Assembly: GCA_030645355.1 (NCBI GenBank)
Contig: JAUSNJ010000086.1
Location: 1 to 64,000, forward strand
Source: Rhodoferax sp.
Lineage (GTDB): Bacteria; Pseudomonadota; Gammaproteobacteria; Burkholderiales; Burkholderiaceae_C
Direction of reading: 5' to 3'
DNA length: 64,000 nt
In this document: positions 50,100 through 57,173 of the stretch, piece after piece
How the letters are laid out: every line of letters begins with the position of its first letter
Numbering within the stretch: position 1 is the first letter of the stretch
Notes under the pieces: generated by a model
What the model saw: only the letters and a program-made list of their open reading frames with translations
Databases searched by the model: none
Told to the model about the DNA's origin: nothing
Translations under genes and position numbers: made by a program

Positions 50100-50906
50100 G
50101 TGCATTCCCACGCCAGCTCCGCCTATGTGCAGCGCCCGGATGGCCGCTACCAGTCCACGCCGCTGACGCGCGGCCCCTGGAACCCCGAGCACCAGCACGC
50201 CGGCCCGCCTATAGCCCTGGTCTGCCGGGCCTTTGAGGCCGCGGCGCGCGAACACGGCCTGACACATATTGCCCGCCTCACCGCCAACCTACTGCGGCCC
50301 ATTCCTCTCAGCGATCTGGACATCCAGGTCGCCACGGTCTATGCCGGACGCAACGCGGCGCACTTTTCCGCCACGCTGGTGGCCAACGGCAAGGAAGTCG
50401 GCGTCTTCACCGCCCTGGTCCAGCGCGAGAATGCGTTGGTGCTGCCCGAGGGTCTGGCAGGTCACCCGCTGCCGGTAATGCCGCTGCCGCCAGAAGACGC
50501 ACCGGTGGTGAGCTTTCCGTTCGCCGGACGCCATGTCGGCTATGCGGAATTGGTCGAAACCCGTGCCGCGCGCGGTCACATTTTTGACGGCCCCTGCGCC
50601 ATCTGGTTTCGCCTGCACCACCCCCTGGTGGCCGGCGAGACGCCCAGCCCCTTCCAGCGCGTGGCCGTGGCCGCCGACTCAGGCAACGGCATCAGCGCGG
50701 TGCTGGACTACCAGCGTTTCAGCTTCGTCAATTCCGACCTCACCATCAACCTGCTGCGCGCGCCCGTGGGCGAATGGGTGTGCCTGGACGCACGCACCTG
50801 GCTGGGTGCCAATGGCTGCGGCCTGGCCGAATCGGCACTGTACGACCAGCAGGGGCTGATAGGCCGTGCGACACAAAGCCTGTCGGTGCGCCCGCTGTCA
50901 CCCTGA
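50100..50906 (+). CDS. acyl-CoA thioesterase-like double hot-dog protein
   Basis: A 268-aa protein resembling the TesB-like/4HBT_3 family. The N-terminal half has GPWNPEHQHAGPPIALVCRA and LTANLLRPIPLSDLDI, typical of the first hot-dog; the C-terminal half has NSDLTINLLRAPVGEWVCLD and GLAESALYDQQGLIG of the second. Expected to hydrolyse acyl-CoA thioesters; chain-length preference unknown. It starts at GTG 50100, five bases after the FAH gene. Confidence 0.82.
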   Translation: MHSHASSAYVQRPDGRYQSTPLTRGPWNPEHQHAGPPIALVCRAFEAAAREHGLTHIARLTANLLRPIPLSDLDIQVATVYAGRNAAHFSATLVANGKEVGVFTALVQRENALVLPEGLAGHPLPVMPLPPEDAPVVSFPFAGRHVGYAELVETRAARGHIFDGPCAIWFRLHHPLVAGETPSPFQRVAVAADSGNGISAVLDYQRFSFVNSDLTINLLRAPVGEWVCLDARTWLGANGCGLAESALYDQQGLIGRATQSLSVRPLSP

Positions 50907-50986
50907 GCCCGGGTTCGTGGAATACTACGCAGGCTTTTCCTCCCAACCAACCAGCCACCCATCCTTCCCTACCGAAGACGTTCGCC

Positions 50987-51505
50987 ATGATCAAACTCAG
51001 CATCCCCCTTGCCGCCGCCCTGCTGTTGGGCGCCTGTGCCTCCACTGCGCCCAGTGGCCCGTCCGCAACCGCGCGACTGGTGGCCACCACGGGCAACGCC
51101 GTCACCGGCGATGTGCGCTTTGCGCGCCAGGGCGCGGCAGTGCTGGTCTCCGGCACTGTGCGGGGGCTGGCACCCAACACCGAGCATGGCTTTCACATCC
51201 ACGACAAGGGTGACTGCTCCAGCGGCGACGGCATGAGCACCGGCGGGCACTTCAACCCGCTGGCAAAGAGCCACGGCGCCCACGACCATAGCGAACACCA
51301 CGCCGGCGACCTGGTCAGCCTGAAGGCCGACACCTATGGCGTGGCCACCTTCAGCTACACCAGCAGCACCATCATGGTCGGTGAAGGTGCAACCGACGTC
51401 ATCGGCCGCGGCCTGATCGTCCACCGCGACGCCGACGATTTCAAGACCCAGCCCACCGGCAACTCGGGCCCCCGCATGGCCTGCGCGGTCATTGCCAAGG
51501 ATTGA
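50987..51505 (+). CDS. sodC: Cu-Zn superoxide dismutase, lipoprotein
   Basis: A 172-aa periplasmic SodC. The signal peptide ends in a lipobox (LLGAC), so it is probably anchored to a membrane. Copper and zinc ligands are visible in HGFHIHDKGDC, GGHFNP, HDHSEHHAGDL and HRDADDF, and the second disulfide Cys is in MACAVI. The longer frame upstream overlaps the thioesterase gene; the ATG at 50987 gives the proper lipoprotein start. Confidence 0.92.
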   Translation: MIKLSIPLAAALLLGACASTAPSGPSATARLVATTGNAVTGDVRFARQGAAVLVSGTVRGLAPNTEHGFHIHDKGDCSSGDGMSTGGHFNPLAKSHGAHDHSEHHAGDLVSLKADTYGVATFSYTSSTIMVGEGATDVIGRGLIVHRDADDFKTQPTGNSGPRMACAVIAKD

Positions 51506-51525
51506 CCTGGTTTTCTGACACTCCA

Positions 51526-52071
51526 ATGCTGCGCAGCCCCATCAAACATTGCAAACAATGCGGCACCGCCGTGGTCTACCGCCTGCCCGACGATGGCGAC
51601 ACCAAGGAGCGCGCGGTCTGCGTGAGCTGCAACACGGTTCACTACGAAAACCCGCTCAACGTGGTGGGAACCGTGCCCCACTGGGGCGACAAGGTGCTGC
51701 TGTGCAAGCGCAACATCGAGCCGCGCTGGGGGAAATGGACGTTGCCGGCCGGTTTTATGGAGCTGGGCGAGACCACGGCGCAGGGTGCCGCGCGCGAGAC
51801 CGATGAGGAAGCCGGAGCGGAGTTCGAGATGCAGGAGCTGCTCACGCTGATTAATGTGCCGCGGGTCGGCCAGGTTCACCTGTTTTACCGGGCGCGCCTG
51901 ATCCATGACCGCTTCAACCCCGGCACCGAGACCATAGAAGCCCGTTTGTTTGCCGAGGATGAAATCCCCTGGGACGAGATAGCCTTCCGCACCGTCAAGG
52001 AGACGCTGGAGCGCTACTTTGCCGACCGGCGCGCGGGCCACTATGGTTTTCACATCGTCGACATTGTCTGA
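51526..52071 (+). CDS. Nudix hydrolase with N-terminal zinc ribbon
   Basis: A 181-aa protein. The first 40 residues hold a zinc ribbon (CKQCG and CVSC). The Nudix box is complete: G-x5-E-x7-RE-x2-EE-x-G within GFMELGETTAQGAARETDEE and the following AG. The layout matches the NADH pyrophosphatase-like or ADP-ribose-like Nudix group; the substrate is not known. A TTG at 51502 would overlap sodC, but the ATG at 51526 fits better. Confidence 0.88.
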   Translation: MLRSPIKHCKQCGTAVVYRLPDDGDTKERAVCVSCNTVHYENPLNVVGTVPHWGDKVLLCKRNIEPRWGKWTLPAGFMELGETTAQGAARETDEEAGAEFEMQELLTLINVPRVGQVHLFYRARLIHDRFNPGTETIEARLFAEDEIPWDEIAFRTVKETLERYFADRRAGHYGFHIVDIV

Positions 52072-52093
52072 CCGCCCCTTGCACGCCAGCCCC

Positions 52094-52693
52094 ATGGCAA
52101 CGACCCCTTCTACCAACGACAACCCCAACGCGCTGACCGACGCCGTACTGGCGCTGGTGTTGCAGGTGCCGGACAGCAACGAGCCAGTGGGCCAACACCC
52201 GGCCGAGCGCGCACACGCCATTGCGCGCAGCGCGGCGCGCACCGCCAGCCTGGTATCGGGCTCGCTGTCTCTGCCACCGGGCTTTCTGGGCTGGCTGACC
52301 GTGCTGCCCGAACTGGTGGGTGTGTGGAAGCTGCAGGCGCAAATGGTGTCCGACATCGCTGCGGTCTACGGCCAGCGCAAGACCCTGGGCCGCGAACAGA
52401 TGCTGTACTGCCTGTTCAAACATGTGTCCGCCCAGTTGTTGCGCGATGTCGTCGTGCGGGTCGGTGAACGGGTGGTGGTGCAACAGACCTCGCTCAAGGT
52501 GCTGCAGAACATCGCCCAGCAAATTGGCGTGCAGGTGTCCAAGGCAGTGCTGAGCAAGGGGGCGGCACGCTTTGTGCCGCTGCTGGGCGCGGTGGGCGTG
52601 GGGGCCTATGCCTATTACGACACGCTGCAGGTCGCCAAGACCGCAGTGGAACTGTTTGAGCGCGCCAGCATCATTGATGAAACAACCTCCTAG
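52094..52693 (+). CDS. EcsC-like protein
   Basis: A 199-aa protein resembling the C-terminal part of EcsC-family proteins: GFLGWLTVLPELVGVWKLQAQ, DIAAVYGQRKTLGREQ, and a Gly/Ala-rich hydrophobic end (PLLGAVGVGAYAYYD). The role is unknown; EcsC homologues are associated with membranes. The assignment rests on a few phrases. Start at the ATG at 52094; the longer frame overlaps the Nudix gene. An R3 repeat begins at its last codons and reaches tdk. Confidence 0.6.
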   Translation: MATTPSTNDNPNALTDAVLALVLQVPDSNEPVGQHPAERAHAIARSAARTASLVSGSLSLPPGFLGWLTVLPELVGVWKLQAQMVSDIAAVYGQRKTLGREQMLYCLFKHVSAQLLRDVVVRVGERVVVQQTSLKVLQNIAQQIGVQVSKAVLSKGAARFVPLLGAVGVGAYAYYDTLQVAKTAVELFERASIIDETTS

Positions 52694-52733
52694 CCCTCAT
52701 GAAATAAGCGCATTGCGCTACTCAATCCATAGC
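52686..52733 (-). repeat. R3 repeat between the EcsC-like gene and tdk
   Basis: Non-coding R3 copy: AGCCCTCATGAAATAAGCGC then CGCTACTCAATCCATAG on the plus strand, with an internal GCGC-ATTG-CGC hairpin. This form looks closest to a full-length element. Confidence 0.7.
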
Positions 52734-52737
52734 AAGC

Positions 52738-53304
52738 ATGGCCAAACTCTTCTTCCGCTACTCGGCCATGAATGCCGGCAAATCCACGGCGCTACTGCAA
52801 ATCGCCTACAACTACGAAGAACAGGGCCAGCGTGTGCGGTTGTACACCGCGGCCATTGATGACCGCAGCGGCCTGGGCTGCATTGCCTCGCGCCTGGGGC
52901 TGCAACGCCAGGCCGGCGTGTTCGAAGCCGATACGGACTTCTTTGCGCAACTTGTCGATGAAAAAAGCCTGGCCTGCGTGCTGATCGATGAAGCGCAGTT
53001 TCTGTCACCCGCGCAGGTACGCCAGTTGCACCGCCTGTCCAATGTGTGCAACCTGCCGGTCATCTGCTTCGGTCTGCGCTCGGACTTCCAGGGCAATGCC
53101 TTCCCCGGCGCGGCGCACCTGTTGACCCTGGCCGACGATATCGAGGAGATCAAGACAATTTGCGCCTGCGGCCGCAAGGCCACGATGAACATCCGCATGG
53201 ATGACGACGGCCGGCGCGTACACGCCGGGGAGCAAGTGGAGATAGGCGGCAACAACCGCTACCAGCAGGTCTGCGCTCGTTGCTTCTACCAGGGCGAGAA
53301 CTAA
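52738..53304 (+). CDS. tdk: thymidine kinase
   Basis: A 188-aa type II thymidine kinase for nucleoside salvage. The P-loop is in SAMNAGKST (residues 9-17), the catalytic glutamate in LIDEAQF, and zinc-lasso cysteines in CACGRKA and CARCFY. FGLRSDFQGNAFPGA is the lid region typical of the family. It ends in TAA directly before an R2 and then an R1 element. Confidence 0.95.
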   Translation: MAKLFFRYSAMNAGKSTALLQIAYNYEEQGQRVRLYTAAIDDRSGLGCIASRLGLQRQAGVFEADTDFFAQLVDEKSLACVLIDEAQFLSPAQVRQLHRLSNVCNLPVICFGLRSDFQGNAFPGAAHLLTLADDIEEIKTICACGRKATMNIRMDDDGRRVHAGEQVEIGGNNRYQQVCARCFYQGEN

Positions 53305-53390
53305 ACCCCCACGCTAGTCGCTTCGCGTACTGCGCTGCCCCCCAAGGGGGCTAAGTCGCCTTGGGGCGGCCCGGCGGCGACTTGTCGCCG
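53305..53390 (+). repeat. R2 hairpin repeat downstream of tdk
   Basis: Begins with CCCCCACGCT two bases after the tdk stop. It then has CCCCCCAAGGGGGC and the conserved loop TTGGGGCGGCCCGGC closed by an 8-bp stem AAGTCGCC/GGCGACTT. The stem differs from the 40531-40631 copy but pairs equally well. Confidence 0.85.
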
Positions 53391-53397
53391 GCGTGGC

Positions 53398-53497
53398 CTA
53401 AGCGGCTGGGCGCCGAAGCGTTCTGCGCAGGTCAAGGAGGAGCCCGCGCAGCGGGCGGGGGACACGGAGCAGAACGCTTCGGCGCCCAACCGCTTAG
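53398..53497 (+). repeat. R1 variable-stem hairpin element between tdk and prpE (copy a)
   Basis: Arms 53398-53426 and 53469-53497 are 29-bp inverted repeats with one mismatch. The core GGTCAAGGAGGAGCCCGC, the inner hairpin CCCGC-GCAG-CGGGC and GGGGGACACGGAGC equal those of the cobU copy. It ends one base before the prpE stop codon, so it may also serve as a 3' end structure. Confidence 0.9.
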
Positions 53498-53498
53498 C

Positions 53499-55391
53499 TC
53501 AGGCCAACAAATCGCGAATCTGCTGCAGCGCGGCGGGATCTTCCATCGTGGTCAGATCACCCACATCACGCCCTTCACACACCGCCTGGATGGCGCGGCG
53601 GAGCAGCTTTCCGCTGCGGGTCTTGGGCAACACGGTCACAAAGCGCACCCTGGCCGGGCGACCGACCGCGCCAATGGTGTTGTCCACTACTTTCATGACC
53701 TCGGCTTCGAGCTTGGCGCGTGCGGCGTCGTCCACCAGCGCACTGGCATCCTTGACCACGGCAAAGGCCACGGCCACCTGGCCTTTGAGTGCGTCGGCAA
53801 TCCCCACCACCGCCACTTCGGAAATGTTGGGATGGCTGGAGATGCTCTCCTCGATTTCACGGGTGCCCAGGCGGTGGCCGGCGACGTTGATCACGTCGTC
53901 GGTACGGCCCAGGATGAAGAAGTAGCCGTCCTTGTCGCGCACACCCCAGTCAAAGGTGCTGTAGATCAGCTTACCTGGGATGCTTTGCCAGTAGGTTTTG
54001 ACAAAGCGTTCGTCGTCGCGCCAGATGGTCTGCATGCAGCCGGGTGGCAGCGGGCCTTCGATGGCCACCACGCCTTTCTGGTCAGCGCCTGTCAATTCCT
54101 CACCGGTGTTTTCGTCGATCAGTTTGACGTTGTAACCGTACATGGCCACGCCAGGGCTGCCAAACTTGCTGGGCTTCTTCTCCACGCCGTTGGCAATGCT
54201 CAGGATGGGCCAGCCGGTTTCTGTCTGCCAATAGTTGTCGATAATGGGCTTCTTAAGGCCTTCGCTGATCCACTGTGCCGTCGGCTCGTCCAGCGGCTCA
54301 CCGGCAAGGAAAAGTGCGCGCAGACTGGACAGGTCATACTTGGACAGCAGCGCTGGGTCCTGTTTCTTCAGCACGCGTACAGCCGTGGGGGCGCTGAACA
54401 TGACCGTGACCCTGTACTTCTCGACCAGGCTCCACCAGACACCGCCATCGGGCCGCGTGGGCAGGCCTTCGTACATGATGGTGGCCATGCCGGCAATCAG
54501 CGGGCCGTAGATGATGTAGCTGTGGCCCACCACCCAGCCAATGTCGCTGGTAGAGAAATAGGTTTCACCGGGGTTACCACAATAAATGTGCTTCACCGAC
54601 GCGGCCAGCGCCACAGCGTAACCGCCGGTATCGCGCTGCACGCCCTTCGGTCTACCGGTGGTACCACTGGTGTACAGCGTGTAGCTGGGGTGGGTGGATT
54701 CCACCCACTCGCACGGCACTACGGTGTGCAGGTGTTTCTCGCGCAGAGCCCTCCACAAATGGTCACGTCCCGCTACCAGTTTCATAGCAGTCAGTTTGCG
54801 GTCGGCCAGCAGCACGGCGTCCGGCTTGTGGCTCGACTGGGCAATCGCCTCGTCCAGCAGGGGTTTGTATTCCACGACCTTGCCACCACGCGAGCCGCCG
54901 TCTGAACTGACGATGACCTTCGGACTGGAGTCTTCAATACGCGAAGCCAAAGCGCCGGCGGCAAAGCCGCCAAACACCACCGAGTGGATGGCGCCGATGC
55001 GGGCACAGGCCAACATCGCGAACGCGGCCTCAGCGATCATGGGCATGTAGATCAGGACGCGATCGCCCTTTTGCACGCCCAGCTCCATCAAGGAGGCGGC
55101 CATGCGCTGCACTTCGGCATGCAACTGGCTGAAGGTGTAGACCTGTTCGGTGTTGGTCTCGGTGGAGACCGCAATCAGGGCGGCCTGGTTGGCGCGGTCC
55201 TTGAGATGGCGATCCACGGCGTTGTGGCACAAATTAGTGGTGCCGCCGACGAACCAGCGCGCAAACGGCGGGTTGCTGTAGTCGCAGACTTGCTGCGGCT
55301 GCGTTTGCCAGTCGATGGCTTTCGCCTCATCAGCCCAAAAACCGTCCCGGTCATCAATGGAGCGGCGGTAGAAATCTGCGTATGCGGTCAT
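53499..55391 (-). CDS. prpE: propionyl-CoA synthetase (propionate--CoA ligase)
   Basis: A 630-aa AMP-forming acyl-CoA ligase. It has YTSGTTGRPKGVQRD (phosphate loop), WQTETGWP, the DDVINVAGHRLGTREIEE hinge, and the acetylation-site lysine in TRSGKLLRR. GWVVGHSYIIYGPLIAG and the shorter length relative to Acs point to the PrpE subgroup, making propionyl-CoA for the methylcitrate or methylmalonyl route. A perfect 16-bp palindrome lies upstream. GAGGGAC precedes the ATG. Confidence 0.92.
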   Translation of the reverse strand: MTAYADFYRRSIDDRDGFWADEAKAIDWQTQPQQVCDYSNPPFARWFVGGTTNLCHNAVDRHLKDRANQAALIAVSTETNTEQVYTFSQLHAEVQRMAASLMELGVQKGDRVLIYMPMIAEAAFAMLACARIGAIHSVVFGGFAAGALASRIEDSSPKVIVSSDGGSRGGKVVEYKPLLDEAIAQSSHKPDAVLLADRKLTAMKLVAGRDHLWRALREKHLHTVVPCEWVESTHPSYTLYTSGTTGRPKGVQRDTGGYAVALAASVKHIYCGNPGETYFSTSDIGWVVGHSYIIYGPLIAGMATIMYEGLPTRPDGGVWWSLVEKYRVTVMFSAPTAVRVLKKQDPALLSKYDLSSLRALFLAGEPLDEPTAQWISEGLKKPIIDNYWQTETGWPILSIANGVEKKPSKFGSPGVAMYGYNVKLIDENTGEELTGADQKGVVAIEGPLPPGCMQTIWRDDERFVKTYWQSIPGKLIYSTFDWGVRDKDGYFFILGRTDDVINVAGHRLGTREIEESISSHPNISEVAVVGIADALKGQVAVAFAVVKDASALVDDAARAKLEAEVMKVVDNTIGAVGRPARVRFVTVLPKTRSGKLLRRAIQAVCEGRDVGDLTTMEDPAALQQIRDLLA

Positions 55392-55420
55392 GGTATGTCC
55401 CTCGGTGCCGTTGAAACTGA

Positions 55421-55436
55421 ATTCATAATTATGAAT
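55421..55436. promoter_or_regulatory. 16-bp perfect palindrome upstream of prpE
   Basis: ATTCATAATTATGAAT is a perfect inverted repeat centred about 37 bases before the prpE ATG, in an otherwise GC-rich region. The size and position fit a dimeric repressor or activator site, or an AT-rich promoter. No regulator gene is adjacent. Confidence 0.5.
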
Positions 55437-55529
55437 ACACAGCTTGCTAGCACCTGACTGACACAGGTCAATTCAACCGCGCGACCGTCGCCTGCAGGGC
55501 CGTCCTGTCAAACCCGGCCCGTCGGAAAA

Positions 55530-56141
55530 TCACTTGATAAGGGCTTGCGCGGCCTTGAAATCAGGATGCTCGGCGCTGCGAATCCACTCGAACGCCACCA
55601 TTTCTGTGGTCACCAACTCGGCCCCCGCGCCTGCCAAGCGGTCAAAAGCCGCGTCGCGGTTGCGCTCGGTGCGCGAGCTGCAGGCATCGGTCACGACCCA
55701 CACATCAAACTCATCCTCCAGCAGGTCCAGAGCAGTCTGCAGCAGGCAGACATGCGCCTCACAACCCGCCAGCACAATGGTGCCGCGCTCGGCACCCGCG
55801 GACGCCTTTTGCAGGTGCTTGGGCAGGCTGCGGGCATTGCCTTGCACGGGTTTGGGAGGCGGCCGCAGCCACTCGCCCAGCCCTTCCTCCACGGCACTGA
55901 ACTGCATCTTGGACAGCACCCGGGCGCCTGCCGCCTCCAGCGCCACTTGCAGTTCAGGCGCAGTCGCGCCCAGCCCGGACGGGTTTTGCTCCGTGGCAAA
56001 CGCCGGCACGTGCAGCAAAGCCGCCAGACGGGCCAGCCGCACCGCGTTGGCCAGCGCCAACGGGCCATCCAGCATCGCCGGCATCAGCCGCAGCTGGTAG
56101 TCCACCAACACCAATTGCGACTCTTCAACATCCAACAGCAT
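55530..56141 (-). CDS. isochorismatase-family hydrolase
   Basis: A 203-aa cysteine hydrolase. The catalytic triad is recognisable: Asp in LVLVDYQLRLMPAM, a lysine around SKMQFSA, and Cys in VLAGCEAHVCLLQTALDL. Such proteins include nicotinamidases, carbamoylases and YcaC-like enzymes; the substrate is unknown. There is no signal peptide. A 17-base gap separates it from the small cysteine-containing gene upstream (start at 56407), so the two may be co-transcribed. Confidence 0.85.
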   Translation of the reverse strand: MLLDVEESQLVLVDYQLRLMPAMLDGPLALANAVRLARLAALLHVPAFATEQNPSGLGATAPELQVALEAAGARVLSKMQFSAVEEGLGEWLRPPPKPVQGNARSLPKHLQKASAGAERGTIVLAGCEAHVCLLQTALDLLEDEFDVWVVTDACSSRTERNRDAAFDRLAGAGAELVTTEMVAFEWIRSAEHPDFKAAQALIK

Positions 56142-56158
56142 GGGCGTCTTTCAAAAAT

Positions 56159-56407
56159 CTACTTTTCGGCAGCCGCCGCCGCGGTGGCTTCGTCCAGCGC
56201 CTTGCAAGATGGCGAGCACACGGCCTGCGATTTGCCCAGCACCTTGCGGGTGGTCATCAGTGAACGTGCCCGGTGCTTGCCGCACAGGAAACACGACATG
56301 GTGGCGCCGCCAAACGACGCGGCCGCCATGAACGGTGAGCCCGACACTTTGGACTTGTAACGCAATCCGTCTGGTAGAACGGTAGTTTTCGATTCTGCTT
56401 TTGCCAT
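56159..56407 (-). CDS. small cysteine-containing protein, probably zinc-binding
   Basis: An 82-aa protein with CFLC and CSPSC, four cysteines spaced like a treble-clef or zinc-ribbon knuckle, and an alanine-rich C-terminus. Family not recognised. I start at the ATG at 56407 (MAKAESKTTV); the longer frame adds 14 unsupported residues. It is divergent from the NlpC/P60 gene across 58 bases. Confidence 0.65.
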   Translation of the reverse strand: MAKAESKTTVLPDGLRYKSKVSGSPFMAAASFGGATMSCFLCGKHRARSLMTTRKVLGKSQAVCSPSCKALDEATAAAAAEK

Positions 56408-56465
56408 GAAAGGTCCCTCTTTAGCCTTGCTTGACGCCGTGAACACCACGGGTTAAGCTTCCTAG

Positions 56466-57011
56466 ATGCGAATTATCCTCGTTCTGGCCGCGCTTTTGCT
56501 GATTAATACCGCATATGCAAATCCGGCGCCGTCTCCAGACGACACCACCCGCCTCCATTCAGACCGTGGTTTATTGACCAAAATCGGCGATGTGGGTGAC
56601 AAAGTGGAGGCAAAAGCCTCTGAATTGGTCGTAAATGCCATGACCTTTCTGGGCGTACCCTACCGTAGAGGGGGCACCAGCGTAGACACCGGTTTTGATT
56701 GCAGCGGCTTTGTGCGCGCCATTTTTGAGCAAACCGCTGGACTGGTATTGCCCCGCCGCGCCAAGGAGCAGGCTGCCACATCGCAAAAGATTGACCGATC
56801 CGACCTGCAACCGGGCGACCTGGTGTTCTTCAACACCATGCGCCGTGCCTTCAGCCACGTCGGCATCTATATTGGCGATGGCCAATTCATTCACTCCCCC
56901 AAACCAGGGGCTGAAGTCCGCGTCGAAAGCCTCTCACTGGCCTACTGGGCGCGCCGCTTCGATGGCGCCCGCCGGGTTCCGGTTGAGGCTGACACCGCCG
57001 ACAAACCCTGA
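56466..57011 (+). CDS. secreted NlpC/P60 cysteine peptidase
   Basis: A 181-aa cell-wall peptidase with a signal peptide (cleavage near residue 18, after AYA). The catalytic Cys79 is in GFDCSGFVR, His131 in SHVGIYIG and His143 in FIHSP, the complete C40 triad. It should cut stem-peptide bonds in periplasmic peptidoglycan. TTGACG at 56431-56436 could be a -35 element, with only a weak -10 that would give an almost leaderless mRNA. Confidence 0.9.
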   Translation: MRIILVLAALLLINTAYANPAPSPDDTTRLHSDRGLLTKIGDVGDKVEAKASELVVNAMTFLGVPYRRGGTSVDTGFDCSGFVRAIFEQTAGLVLPRRAKEQAATSQKIDRSDLQPGDLVFFNTMRRAFSHVGIYIGDGQFIHSPKPGAEVRVESLSLAYWARRFDGARRVPVEADTADKP

Positions 57012-57173
57012 GGTCGGCCAGGCCGCGCCGCGCTGCGTCGGCCTACTTTGCGCAGCTTTACACGCCTGCCTGCCTTGACAAGGTCAAAGCGGGCTGCCGC
57101 TGGCTATCATTCCTGGCCGGGCACCGCAGGTCGCGGCCCTCCTCAATTCTGTCCCCCCCATCGGCAAGCTGTG

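Noticed and set aside
53361-54905. 514-codon plus-strand frame opposite prpE
   Set aside because: Its first part is R2/R1 repeat DNA and the remainder is antisense to prpE.
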